NCBI GenBank assembly: GCA_027532905.1
Contig: JAPZUA010000004.1
Span: forward strand, 90,001-154,000
From: Magnetospirillum sp.
GTDB taxonomy: Bacteria > Pseudomonadota > Alphaproteobacteria > CACIAM-22H2
Direction: 5' to 3'
Length of the DNA stretch: 64,000 nt
The position numbers and the translations under genes are program-made. Below the pieces are notes generated by a model. That model had not been told where the DNA came from. It saw nothing but the letters and a program-made list of their open reading frames with translations, and ran no database searches. Positions 36,017-44,883 of this stretch are shown here, piece by piece; position 1 is the first letter of the stretch; the number at the start of each line of letters is the position of its first letter.

Positions 36017-36562
36017 CTAGCGCCGTTTGACAACGGATTGAAGCGTCTCGATCAGGCTTTCAGGCGCTTGGCCCGCCCCCAGCGCCTTATCGGCGGAGCG
36101 CTTGTAGACATAGACGCCGAGCACCGACAGGCCGACCGACCACATCAGCGACAAGGCCCCCAGCGCTTCGATCACCGGGGCAGCCTCGCGCGGTGCGGCG
36201 ACGACGATCCAAGCGACCGCCGACATTTGCGCTGCCCAAGTCGCGGCCATTACATAGCCGAAGGTCGGCCGCATACGGCGTACGTATGGGTCCTCGGACG
36301 CCGACTCGGCGCGGATCGTCGCGTTCACTTCGCGGATCGTTTCGCGATAATCGTCGCTGTCGAGCTTGGCCAACGTTTCGAGATGCCGGTTGGCCTCGGC
36401 GATCTGGGCCGGATCGATCCTGGCCTGATCGATCGCCGCGGCCACGTCGGACAAAGTGCTGGACGCGGTTTTGGCGACAGGATTATCGATGCGCGCAAGA
36501 GCACCGCCCACGAGCCGGACCAGAACGGGCAGACCCAATTGCGCCAGGAGGGCAGGTATCAT
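36017..36562 (-). CDS. 3TM-type phage holin
   Basis: A 181-residue protein of the 3TM holin family seen in prophages and gene transfer agents. It has an N-terminal hydrophobic stretch (MIPALLAQLGLPVLVRLVGG) and two strong membrane helices (about 104-124 and 134-152). Holins permeabilise the inner membrane for lysis. The start has a good TAGGAGAT site. It is the last gene of the cassette. Its stop is 9 nt before the host DUF952 gene, with no terminator between them. Confidence 0.8.
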   Translation of the reverse strand: MIPALLAQLGLPVLVRLVGGALARIDNPVAKTASSTLSDVAAAIDQARIDPAQIAEANRHLETLAKLDSDDYRETIREVNATIRAESASEDPYVRRMRPTFGYVMAATWAAQMSAVAWIVVAAPREAAPVIEALGALSLMWSVGLSVLGVYVYKRSADKALGAGQAPESLIETLQSVVKRR

Positions 36563-36573
36563 GGGGCGATCTC

Positions 36574-36882
36574 CTAGAGCCTTGCGTCGGCGACGGGATT
36601 GGCGCCGAGCTTGGCTTCGATGCGCAAGAGATGTGCGGTCAAGCGGTTCTCGACGTCTTTAAGATAGGCGATGGACGCGTAATTGCGCGCGATCTCGAGC
36701 TTGAAATCGGCGAGCCGTGCGGCAAGGTCGCGCGTTTCGCGCAGATTGATTTCGTGCGCCTTGGCGAGCGCACGCTCATGCTCTTCGCGCTGTTTCCAGA
36801 ACAGCCACGCGATGGCACCAAACGACGAAGCGTCGGAAGCCGCCAGCAACGCGAGGCCGGGTTCGAGATTCGAAAGATCCAT
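36574..36882 (-). CDS. Small phage protein, spanin (Rz)-like candidate
   Basis: A 102-residue protein starting MDLSNLEPGLALL after an AAAGGAGA site. A weak hydrophobic segment (about 9-28) is followed by a charged coiled coil to residue 90. That layout and its place beside holin and TerL resemble T7 gp18.5, the inner-membrane spanin. No sequence signature confirms it; a small terminase subunit is the alternative, though the hydrophobic N-terminus argues against that. Confidence 0.6.
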   Translation of the reverse strand: MDLSNLEPGLALLAASDASSFGAIAWLFWKQREEHERALAKAHEINLRETRDLAARLADFKLEIARNYASIAYLKDVENRLTAHLLRIEAKLGANPVADARL

Positions 36883-36913
36883 GGAGAGACGTCTCCTTTC
36901 AAAAAAAAGGGGG

Positions 36914-38485
36914 TCAAACGGAAAAGTCGGTTTTGGCGCGGTGCGCTTTGCCGCCTGCCTGCCAGCTGCGTTTGGCGGCTGGCCGCTCGACGGGCTCGAC
37001 GCGCACGGGTTCGGCCAGCAGGCAGCCGGCAACCGCATCGAGCCCGTCGTCGCGCGCTCCGCCGACGGGACGCCATTCGCGCATCTCGACGATGAATGGC
37101 GTTTTCCACACCTCGCGATGGGCATGCAGAACGCCCGCGGCAAGGCGCGCATCGAACGCATCGAGGATGCGCAGCACTTTGCTGCGCGTGGACGCGGCCG
37201 CATGGACGCCGCAAGCAAGCCCTGCCTCGGCCAATTCGCGCCGCAGGATCGAAGGCAAAAAATGACCCACGCCATTCTGCTCGATCGTCACCAGCGGCAC
37301 GCGGTTGCGCGCCGCAAACGCGGCGACCTGGCGGCAGAAATGGCTCGCCTCGTCGCGTTCGCCCAATGCTTCGTGCGGCGGCTCGAGGTAGCGGATGTCC
37401 TGCAGCCAGTAGTGTCCTTGCGTGTCGGTGAAGACCACGGCCACGACCGACCGGTCGCCGTTCGGGCTGCCGTAGGCCGGATCCCACCAGCACGTGGCCG
37501 ACAGCATGCGCCGCCCGCCGATCGACACGATCGCCGCGTCGTTGCCCTCGGAGTACTGCAGCGATTCGTCGTAGACAACGATCCGGTCGGGATCGAGCCT
37601 GCTCGCGGTTTCGGCCACGGGCTCGAGCATCATCTGCGCCTGGAATTTGCGCGGCCCCGTGCGCTTGCGCACCGCTTCGATGCGCGCTGCATCGAAGCGC
37701 GCGGGCCATACGCTCGCACCGCTCTCGTCGAGCAGCGGTATCTTAAGCCGCGCGAAGCCGTCGAGGAACGGTGCGCTCTCCCCGGTCTCCTCGCGCAACT
37801 GTTCAGCGTAGATCGAATAGTAGCTGTGCGGTGTGCCGATATAGAGCTGCAGCCCGCCGGGGACCAGAATGTAGTCGAGCTCGCCCAGGCGCTCGCGCAG
37901 ATCCTCGCGCTTGGCGGCGGTGTCGCAGGTGTTGGGCACTTCGACGTCGTCGCAGATGACTACGTCGGCGCGCGTGCCCGTGATGTTGCCCGACAGGCCC
38001 TTGGCTAGCATCGAAGGGTCGCGCAGCTCGGCCGTGCGCGCGACCACGAACTGGTCGGAGGCCCAGGTCTCGGTCTTGACCGGCTTCAGGCCCGTGGTCG
38101 CCGGGTGGCGCTCGATGATGCGCTTGACGTTGCGCACCATCTTGCGCGCGAGCGCATGCTCGGCCGCGAGCACGAGCACGCGCAAATTGGCGTCCTTGGC
38201 GAGGAGCCAAGCGCAGAACAGGCCCACCAGAGTCGACTTTCCGCTCGAGCGGAACGCAAGCAGCACCGCCCCGTGCGCGGCTGCGCTGCGCTGCGCCTGC
38301 AGCCACTGCGCGATCCGCACGTGCAGATCGGGCGTGCCCTGGCCTTGCAGCGCGTTCCAATCGGCCACGAATTGCGGAAAATCCGGCACCGAAATCGCCG
38401 CTGCTGCCGGCGGCGGATCGCCCGTCGCCGGTTTCTTGCGCAACGATCTTTTGGTCGCGGCCTTCTTTTTCGTTGGCTGCGTCAC
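36914..38485 (-). CDS. Phage terminase large subunit (T7-like)
   Basis: Packaging motor ATPase and nuclease, 523 residues. A basic Lys-rich N-terminus (1-20) precedes the ATPase with Walker A FRSSGKST (78-85) and Walker B VVICDD (175-180). The nuclease domain has acidic residues Asp335 (WWDPAYG), Glu402 (TIEQNG) and Asp479/480/483 (RDDGLDAVAG), so both activities look intact. The start is a GTG at 38485 overlapping the tail-fibre stop as GTGA. In T7 the terminase genes likewise come after the fibre and holin genes. Confidence 0.9.
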   Translation of the reverse strand: MTQPTKKKAATKRSLRKKPATGDPPPAAAAISVPDFPQFVADWNALQGQGTPDLHVRIAQWLQAQRSAAAHGAVLLAFRSSGKSTLVGLFCAWLLAKDANLRVLVLAAEHALARKMVRNVKRIIERHPATTGLKPVKTETWASDQFVVARTAELRDPSMLAKGLSGNITGTRADVVICDDVEVPNTCDTAAKREDLRERLGELDYILVPGGLQLYIGTPHSYYSIYAEQLREETGESAPFLDGFARLKIPLLDESGASVWPARFDAARIEAVRKRTGPRKFQAQMMLEPVAETASRLDPDRIVVYDESLQYSEGNDAAIVSIGGRRMLSATCWWDPAYGSPNGDRSVVAVVFTDTQGHYWLQDIRYLEPPHEALGERDEASHFCRQVAAFAARNRVPLVTIEQNGVGHFLPSILRRELAEAGLACGVHAAASTRSKVLRILDAFDARLAAGVLHAHREVWKTPFIVEMREWRPVGGARDDGLDAVAGCLLAEPVRVEPVERPAAKRSWQAGGKAHRAKTDFSV

Positions 38486-40440
38486 AGCATGACCTCGCAG
38501 ACCAGATCGCGCGTCGCGTTCGTGCGATTGACGAAGGTCGTGTGGGTGTCTGCGTTCATACCGCTGCCGTCGTCGTAGCGTACGTTCACGCGGTCGGTGG
38601 CGGCGGCATTGACTATCGTCGAGCCGATCGTCAGCGGTTCGTCGCGCGCAGAACCCGTGATTTCGGTGAACTGGATTTCGGCGATGAAGGCGATGTTCAC
38701 CGCTCCATCGTGCGAGAAATCGATCCACACATGGTCCCAAACGGTTAGAATATCGTTTGAGACAATCGTACGCGGATTGCCGCTTTCGTTCGCGGTGTCG
38801 ACGAAGGTAATCGAACCGAGCGAGGTGCCGTCCGTGCGACTGCTCGGAGCAGCACCGGTTTTGCCACGCAGAACGAGCGTGACGTTCGGGTCACTCAGGT
38901 TGACAAAACCGATATTGTTGGTCCCCCACACTACAGCTTTCGCGACGCGCTTTCCTGGGGAATAGGATTTTCCGGCGTAGCCCGAGGTCGGCGCAGAGAT
39001 GCGCCCGGAGCCGGTGCCGGTCGCGTTCGTCGTGCCGTCGAAAATCGACACAAGCCCACTGGCTTCCGTAAAAGTCCCCAAATTCGTTCCCGTTGCCCCC
39101 GGCACGATCGATGTGGCTTGGGCCTGCACGGCGTAGGCCCATTGATCGCGCTCGCGGGCACCCGCGTCGGCCCAATGCTGCACCGTGACCGTACCGTCGA
39201 TCGCGACGGCTGAATTGTGCGCGGCGAAGATTGTATCGTCATCGGGATTGAAATCGATCTCGGTCGCACTCGCCGCATAGCCGATCAGCCGTGTGGCATT
39301 TTGCGTACCGCTAGCCGGAATGGTCGGTGCCGATTGCGCAATACCCCCCGGCGAAGCGCTAGCGAAAAGGGGCTGGCCTGCCACAAGGCCCGCGAAACCG
39401 GACACGCGGCCGGGGCGCAATTGCGCCGAACCGCTCGCACCCGACGCGATCGCAGCCAACGCAATGCCGATTCGCGGGCTGATGCGCACCGGACCGACCG
39501 CGTCGCTATCGACCTGGTACCAACGGTCGGCGCCGCCGCCGCGCTGGTTGAAAATGTCCTGGTAGACGAGATCGCGGATCGCAAGCGTCTCTCCGGCGAC
39601 GATCTGCATGGCGCCGCCCGTGAGATTGGTGAGCTGCGATCCATCGACTGCAGGCAGACGGCCAAGGCCATCGAGTCGCGGAACTTGGTTTGCGGAACTG
39701 CCGACGCTCAGCGTCGCGACGCTGCCAAGACCCAAATTTGCGCGCGCGGTCGCAGCCGTATCGGCGCCGGTACCGCCACTTGCGAGCGGCAATGGCAGGG
39801 AGATCGAAGCCGCGCTTACCGCCGCCTCCAATGCTGCATTCGCCGCGGCGGTCGCTAGCGACCCCACGGAGGCCGCTGATGCTGCAGCGGCGGCTGCACT
39901 TGCGGCGGCGTCGGCGGCCGACGCGACGGCGGCGTTCGAACCGGCTTCGATCTGCGCCAGGGTCTGGTTCGACACGGTCGGGTTTCCGCTCGCGTCGAAC
40001 GCGAGCATCCTCGTCGCGCGCACGGCCGCGATCGGCAGCACGGTGGCGGCATCGTCGGCATCGTCGGCAGGCAGCCGCAGCGCGCGCGCGGCAGCCGCTT
40101 CGAGTTGCTGCAAAGCCGCCGTCTGGAAATCGAACTCGTCGTTGAGGGTTTTGGCGCGCAGCTCGCCGCCTTCCTGGAAGTCGGTTTCACGCTTGATCGT
40201 CACCCGGCGCTGCAGCACGACGACGGCGCTGGCGGCGGGTGCAGCGGCGAAGGTCGCTATGCCCGTGCCGTCCGCGAGCAGCGACACGGCAACGCCCGAC
40301 GCAACCGGCACGCCGTTGACGGTAACGAGCAGTTCGCTCGGCTGGAACAGCACGAAGTCGAAGCTGAAAACAGTCTGCGTGCCGTCGGCGACGTAGCGCT
40401 TGCGCGGAATCTTGGCGGTGATCTTGAGATGCTCGGTCAT
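38482..40440 (-). CDS. Phage tail fibre protein with T7-type N-terminal domain
   Basis: A 652-residue receptor-binding candidate. The first ~150 residues match the T7 fibre attachment domain (RKRYVADGTQTVFSFDFVLFQPSELLVTVNG). An Ala-rich helical stalk (about 160-205) and the fibre motif ASGGTGADTAATARANLGLG follow, then a beta-rich C-terminal half likely to contact the host surface. An AAAGGA site precedes the ATG. The C-terminal part was not recognised. Confidence 0.88.
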   Translation of the reverse strand: MTEHLKITAKIPRKRYVADGTQTVFSFDFVLFQPSELLVTVNGVPVASGVAVSLLADGTGIATFAAAPAASAVVVLQRRVTIKRETDFQEGGELRAKTLNDEFDFQTAALQQLEAAAARALRLPADDADDAATVLPIAAVRATRMLAFDASGNPTVSNQTLAQIEAGSNAAVASAADAAASAAAAAASAASVGSLATAAANAALEAAVSAASISLPLPLASGGTGADTAATARANLGLGSVATLSVGSSANQVPRLDGLGRLPAVDGSQLTNLTGGAMQIVAGETLAIRDLVYQDIFNQRGGGADRWYQVDSDAVGPVRISPRIGIALAAIASGASGSAQLRPGRVSGFAGLVAGQPLFASASPGGIAQSAPTIPASGTQNATRLIGYAASATEIDFNPDDDTIFAAHNSAVAIDGTVTVQHWADAGARERDQWAYAVQAQATSIVPGATGTNLGTFTEASGLVSIFDGTTNATGTGSGRISAPTSGYAGKSYSPGKRVAKAVVWGTNNIGFVNLSDPNVTLVLRGKTGAAPSSRTDGTSLGSITFVDTANESGNPRTIVSNDILTVWDHVWIDFSHDGAVNIAFIAEIQFTEITGSARDEPLTIGSTIVNAAATDRVNVRYDDGSGMNADTHTTFVNRTNATRDLVCEVML

Positions 40441-40474
40441 GGGTCGGTCCTTTCGGGATAATGGGAAACAACGG

Positions 40475-40954
40475 TCAGCGCGATTTGAGGCCCCAGCTCA
40501 GCAAGCTGCCCACGCGGCGCTGGATGTCCTGCTGCTGGTCGAGCAGGCTGCGGCTGCGTGCCTGCTCGATGCGGCCGAGCGAGTCCGCAAGGCCCTGGTC
40601 GAGGCCGCCCAACTGCAGCCCGTAGGCGCGGTCGCGGTCGGCCTGCTCGGTCTCGAATTCGGTTTCGATACCCGAGAGCAAAGCACCCGCCGAGCCGTCG
40701 GAGTCCGACAAGCCGCGTGCACCGAACGACGCGCGCGCGCGCGCCGTCGTGCGTTCGAGGAGATTGCGCCGCTTACGCGTGTCGGCCTCCTGCTGCAGCG
40801 CCAGCATCTGGCGCTGGCGGGCGGCGTTGGCGGCGACGGACTGCGCTTGTGCATCCATTTGCGCACGCGCCGCGTTGGCACTGCCGATACCCTGGACGGC
40901 ACCGAGGGCGGTTTGGCCGAGCGCAATGGCGGTAACAGGTTCGATTCCACTCAT
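40475..40954 (-). CDS. Internal virion protein, gp14-like candidate
   Basis: A 159-residue protein starting MSGIEPVTAIALGQTALGAVQGIG, with a Gly/Ala-rich hydrophobic N-terminus and a long helical remainder rich in Ala, Gln and Arg (NAARAQMDAQAQSVAANAARQRQ). T7 gp14 is an ejected internal core protein with the same size, composition and place between tail tubular B and the fibre. It overlaps the tail tubular B stop as ATGA. Genes for gp15 and gp16 that normally follow are absent. Confidence 0.75.
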   Translation of the reverse strand: MSGIEPVTAIALGQTALGAVQGIGSANAARAQMDAQAQSVAANAARQRQMLALQQEADTRKRRNLLERTTARARASFGARGLSDSDGSAGALLSGIETEFETEQADRDRAYGLQLGGLDQGLADSLGRIEQARSRSLLDQQQDIQRRVGSLLSWGLKSR

Positions 40955-42858
40955 CGGTCGTTCACTTTCATTTCTTGGGTTGCGGAAAGCAGGGTGAAGG
41001 GCAGCGGTGCCGGCAATTCGATGCGCCACAGCGGATCGATGCTGGCGCGTTTCCAGCCAAGTGCGCGGATGCGCTTGTCGCCCGAGAAAGGCGGCAGCGC
41101 TTGGTCGAGCGCAAACGCGCCGCCGAGGCCGCGAAAAGGCACGTCGACGAAGCCGGTGCCGGTATCCACACGCAATTGGCAGGTATCCAGCAGCTTGAAG
41201 GTCGCCTCGATCAGCCGCACGCTGCGCGGCATGTTGGCATTGCCGGGGGAGGCCGGTGGCAGCGGCTCGATTTCACCTACGAAGCCGATGCCGATTTCGA
41301 CATCGGTGCGGCTGCCGCGCGCCGAGATCTGGCCGCTCGCAGGAATCGCTGTGCCGATCGGCACGCCGTCGGCGAGGATCTGGACCTCGATGCCGTCGAG
41401 ATGGCCGAGTTCGGTCCACGCCGTTGCTGCAGGTGCAGGTGCGAGCTTGACGGCGGCATCGGTCGAATAGGCGGAATCGAGGCACTCGATCGACCACTGG
41501 CCGGCGCGTTCGACCGCAAGATAGGTTGCGTTCGAAACGACCGCGAGGCTGCGGAAGGCACCCGCCGTGGTCTGGCGCGTCCAGGCCGTAACTTGTTCGG
41601 CACGATAGATCGTAACGGTCGCCATCGATCCATCGGCATTGACGACATGCACAAGCCGGTCGTCGGGATCGTAGTCGAGGGCGACGGGGTCTTGCACCAA
41701 ATGCGGTGCGAGTAAGGCGATATCCGTCGCCTGGTAGGCCTGTTCGGAATCGGCGAACAGGAACTCGCGCAGATCGCGCCCGCCGCGGCCGACGAACAAC
41801 GTCGCACCATCGACGTCGCGCGGCCGCACGGCGCGGTCGCTCGGGCTGCCGATGCGCGTTTGGCGATTGAGCTGGACGTTTTCGGGTGTCAGCGGATCGC
41901 CCGTCACCATCCACTCCGCCCCCGACGTGAAGACCTGCAGATGGCGGCCCGAGAAGACGTGGCGAATCGCGTTGACTTGGTCCGACAGCAAGGCAAATTC
42001 GATCGCCTCGTCGTCGAGAGCCGTGCCGAGATCGAAATTGAACAGATCGCCCGATTTCGACAGCCACAGCCGGTTGGGCAGATCGCGCGAACCGCCGATT
42101 ACGAGACGGTCCTGGTGGAACGTCACGCTGATCGGCCAGCCGCGCAGCGCGCTGAGTGCTTGTTCTTCCCAGTCGGTCGAGGCGGACGTGTCGGGCAACG
42201 TATTGCCGTCGACGAGCGTTGCGGTCGCCGAGCGCGGCCCCGCGACCGCCATGATCGTGGCTTCCTTCTTCGCGATGCGGATGCGCTGGCCGACATGGCC
42301 GGCCACGAACACATCGACTGAAGCACTGAGCGTGATTGTGCCGGACGTACTGCCCGGCGTGAGCGTCGCGGCGTCGGGGGCGAATTTGTGGTAGGGCTGC
42401 TGGATAACGCCTTTCTCTTCGAGGAACGTCCATTGCGCGATCGTCCAGCTCGTGTGCGACGTGCGCGTGATGCGCTGCGGCGGCGCATCGGGATGCACGA
42501 CGAGGAGCGTGTCCGCACTCTGGGTCCAGTTCACCTGCTTGAGCTGTGCGGCACTCCAGGGCGTGGCGAGGGTCGCGACCTGCACGCCGTCGCGGAACAC
42601 GCGCATCTGGCCGTCGCACAGCGCCAGCAGATAGGCCTGCTCGGTGTTGAACTCGAACGCGATTAGGCGCGCTTGCCCCGGCAGGCCCGCGATGCGCGCA
42701 AGGCCCGGGCGCCGCTTGATCCCGCCCGAGGGGAGAACCACGACGTTGCGCAAGCGCCGTGCGCCGTTTTCGTAGGCGCGCAGATCGATGCGGCCCAGCA
42801 TCGACGGCCCGATTTCGCCCGACGCAAAGCTGGTTTTGGTGAGGCGTGCGACACTCAT
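40951..42858 (-). CDS. Tail tubular protein B (T7 gp12-like nozzle)
   Basis: A 635-residue nozzle protein starting MSVARLTKTSFASGEIGPSMLGRIDLRAYENGARRLRN, with the conserved GGIKRRPGLARIA segment. Beta-propeller-like blocks follow (FEFNTEQAYLLALCDGQMRVFRDG, WPISVTFHQDRLVIGGSRDLPNRLWLSKSGD). It is shorter than T7 gp12 (794 residues). The open frame extends upstream to 43476 without homology. The ATG at 42858 overlaps the tail tubular A stop as ATGA. Confidence 0.9.
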   Translation of the reverse strand: MSVARLTKTSFASGEIGPSMLGRIDLRAYENGARRLRNVVVLPSGGIKRRPGLARIAGLPGQARLIAFEFNTEQAYLLALCDGQMRVFRDGVQVATLATPWSAAQLKQVNWTQSADTLLVVHPDAPPQRITRTSHTSWTIAQWTFLEEKGVIQQPYHKFAPDAATLTPGSTSGTITLSASVDVFVAGHVGQRIRIAKKEATIMAVAGPRSATATLVDGNTLPDTSASTDWEEQALSALRGWPISVTFHQDRLVIGGSRDLPNRLWLSKSGDLFNFDLGTALDDEAIEFALLSDQVNAIRHVFSGRHLQVFTSGAEWMVTGDPLTPENVQLNRQTRIGSPSDRAVRPRDVDGATLFVGRGGRDLREFLFADSEQAYQATDIALLAPHLVQDPVALDYDPDDRLVHVVNADGSMATVTIYRAEQVTAWTRQTTAGAFRSLAVVSNATYLAVERAGQWSIECLDSAYSTDAAVKLAPAPAATAWTELGHLDGIEVQILADGVPIGTAIPASGQISARGSRTDVEIGIGFVGEIEPLPPASPGNANMPRSVRLIEATFKLLDTCQLRVDTGTGFVDVPFRGLGGAFALDQALPPFSGDKRIRALGWKRASIDPLWRIELPAPLPFTLLSATQEMKVNDR

Positions 42859-43424
42859 CGGCGCGCCTCCACCAGCGAGAAATCCTCGAAGCTCTGCGGC
42901 GTGTCCTGCTGCGCGTCGATCAGGCGCGCGCGGCGGAACTCGTTTCCAGCAAGCCGATAGAGCAGTTCGGCCCGACTGGTGCTTTCGGTCACCGGAAGGC
43001 AGAACTCGGCCGCAAGCGCTGCAATCAAGGCCGCGTCGAAGAACGGCGGGAAGGCGGATTCGTCGGGCCGGAAAATGTAGGACAGCACGATGCCGTCGCT
43101 GTCGGTCTGCAGGGTCGATTCGACGATCCGGTAGGCGGTTCCGCGACCGCGCGCACCCTGCCCGACGGATAGTGCCCGCAGGAAATCCGGCGGCAGCTGG
43201 TACGCATAGCGATGGTCGGCGACAGGATCGTTCGCCAGGCGCGGCAGTGTGGCCTGGGCACTTGCGAAGCTCCACGGATGCGCCGAGATGAGCCCGTCGC
43301 GCACCGAAGGAAACAGGGCGGCGGCGACCTGCGATTCGACGGTGCCTTCGGTGAACGAGGCGATCGGTTGGGCGCCGAGCTTGATGAGGGCACGCGAGCA
43401 TAGAGCAATCTGCGAAAGAGCCAT
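42855..43424 (-). CDS. Tail tubular protein A (T7 gp11-like)
   Basis: A 189-residue adaptor joining portal and nozzle. It begins MALSQIALCSRALIKLGAQPIASFTEGTVE and has the typical SAHPWSFASAQATLPRLA and YAYQLPPDFLRAL blocks of gp11-like proteins; T7 gp11 has 196 residues. A GGAGGT site precedes the ATG at 43424. The longer upstream frame is discarded because it overlaps the 89-residue gene in another frame. Confidence 0.9.
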   Translation of the reverse strand: MALSQIALCSRALIKLGAQPIASFTEGTVESQVAAALFPSVRDGLISAHPWSFASAQATLPRLANDPVADHRYAYQLPPDFLRALSVGQGARGRGTAYRIVESTLQTDSDGIVLSYIFRPDESAFPPFFDAALIAALAAEFCLPVTESTSRAELLYRLAGNEFRRARLIDAQQDTPQSFEDFSLVEARR

Positions 43425-43495
43425 TTTTACCTCCGATTGTGTAACAAGGTGGCGGCGGGCGCCTTTGAGGGGACACCCGCCGCCAGTTCCGAGGC

Positions 43496-43765
43496 TCAGT
43501 CGGTGTCCGACGCGTCGAACACCGTCATGTTGGCGAGATCCACGACGCCGTTGGCGACCGAGACGACGGCGAACACGCCGTTCTGCGGCGTGCCTGCGGT
43601 TGCGACGTTGGCCAGCATCATGTCGCCGACATGCAGCATGTCGCTGGCGGCGCTGAAATAGCCGGAATTGTCGACCGTCGCGGCAGCGTCCGGCGTGGTG
43701 TAATGCCACAGCGTGAAGCCGTTGGCGTAGGCGAGGACCGACAGGTTCTTGATTTCGAAAGCCAT
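43496..43765 (-). CDS. Small virion-associated protein, unknown
   Basis: An 89-residue protein starting MAFEIKNLSVLAYANGFTLWHYTT after a strong AAGGAG site. Sequence pattern (GYFSAASDMLHVGDMMLA, GTPQNGVFAVVSVANGVVDL) suggests a small beta domain. Similar-looking genes next to capsid genes are often head decoration or fibre proteins, so that is the best guess. It is 10 nt downstream of the capsid gene. Confidence 0.65.
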   Translation of the reverse strand: MAFEIKNLSVLAYANGFTLWHYTTPDAAATVDNSGYFSAASDMLHVGDMMLANVATAGTPQNGVFAVVSVANGVVDLANMTVFDASDTD

Positions 43766-43775
43766 GGCTTGCTCC

Positions 43776-44588
43776 TTACTCCTTGCAGCGCAGGGTCACG
43801 ACGCCGGCGGCGTCGATGATGCCGGCCCCCTGGCTCATCATGTTGCTGATGAAGTACGACGCGCGGTCGCCGTGCCACGTGAGGTCGCTCTTGACCTCGC
43901 AGCCGGCGGCGTGGCCGACGGCGGTTTTGTGGTACCAGTGGCACAGGCGCACGCCGGAGACAGACGTGAGGCCCGAATGCGGCATCCACAGCGTGCCGAG
44001 CCACTTCTTGGCCTGCGTGCCCTGCCACGGGAGTTCCTCGTCGCCGACATAGTCCGCGTTCGCGAACTCGTCGATTTCGAGCAGTTCCGACCACTGCTTC
44101 CAGCCGATCACGGCGTAGCGTTCGCCGTCGTCGGGCACGTCCTGTGCGCCAAGCTTTTCGAACGCGGCCAGGATCTTGGCTTTGGTCAGGCCGTCGGTGT
44201 TGAGGCCGGCGAAGTTCGCCGAACCGTTGAGGGCTTCGATGATGAGCTCGTCGGTCTTGCGCCCGAGCGCGTAAGCGCCCGAGTTCACGACCGCAGAGCG
44301 CTCGTCGCCTGCCGTCTTGATTTCGTCGAGCGCGTCGAGCCATTCGCCCGCGTAGTAGTCCTTGAGGAACACTTCGACGGTCGAATGTTCGACGTTCATC
44401 ACCGGCACCGCCGCGTGGCGGGCCTTGGTCGAGGCCGCGCCGCGGCCCATTTTCTGGAACACGGTGGACGCGCCCTGGACCGCCTTCTTCGAGCGGATCG
44501 TGGGACGCAGCTTCGAGCCCAGGCGTTGGTACGAGAGATGGACTTCGCTCTCGTATTGTTTGACGAACGATTGGTCGATGTTGGGCAT
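43776..44588 (-). CDS. Phage major capsid protein
   Basis: A 270-residue capsid protein (MPNIDQSFVKQYESEVHLSYQRLGSKLRPTI), with VEHSTVEVFLKDYYAGEWLDALDEIKT, GAYALGRKTDELIIEALNG and a C-terminal block in which SDLTWHGDRASYFI is prominent. It looks like the podophage capsid family with the HK97 fold, shorter than T7 gp10A. It follows the scaffold gene after a 295-nt gap that holds a promoter candidate and a GC-rich inverted repeat (CTGCCGG/CCGGCAG). Confidence 0.85.
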   Translation of the reverse strand: MPNIDQSFVKQYESEVHLSYQRLGSKLRPTIRSKKAVQGASTVFQKMGRGAASTKARHAAVPVMNVEHSTVEVFLKDYYAGEWLDALDEIKTAGDERSAVVNSGAYALGRKTDELIIEALNGSANFAGLNTDGLTKAKILAAFEKLGAQDVPDDGERYAVIGWKQWSELLEIDEFANADYVGDEELPWQGTQAKKWLGTLWMPHSGLTSVSGVRLCHWYHKTAVGHAAGCEVKSDLTWHGDRASYFISNMMSQGAGIIDAAGVVTLRCKE

Positions 44589-44839
44589 GGTTGCCTCTCT
44601 GTCGCGTTTGGGGGTTCGGGGACAAGCAATGGGGTTGCCGCATGGCGCGCGAGATCGCGGCCGGTGCGACCCGGACGATTGCGAAGGTGGATGTCGGAGC
44701 CGGAGGGCCTGCCGGTCCGGCAGCCATGGAAGGCTTGCCGGATCGGCGGGTTATCCCGACGGCGGGAGGGGAAGGGAGACTTCGTTATCCGGAAAGGCGG
44801 GGCTGGAGGCGCCTGCCTGCTTCGGGCGAAGTGTTTGTA

Positions 44840-44868
44840 GATTTACTATCTTAGAGAGAAATTGTCAA
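44840..44868 (-). promoter_or_regulatory. Internal promoter candidate upstream of the capsid gene
   Basis: On the minus strand a perfect TTGACA (44863-44868) is followed after 17 nt by TAAATC (44840-44845), inside an AT-rich patch between the scaffold stop and the capsid start. The -10 match is weak. About 250 nt of leader to the capsid start would follow. The rest of the 295-nt gap has no gene. Confidence 0.45.
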
Positions 44869-44883
44869 GACCTTTTGCCGATT

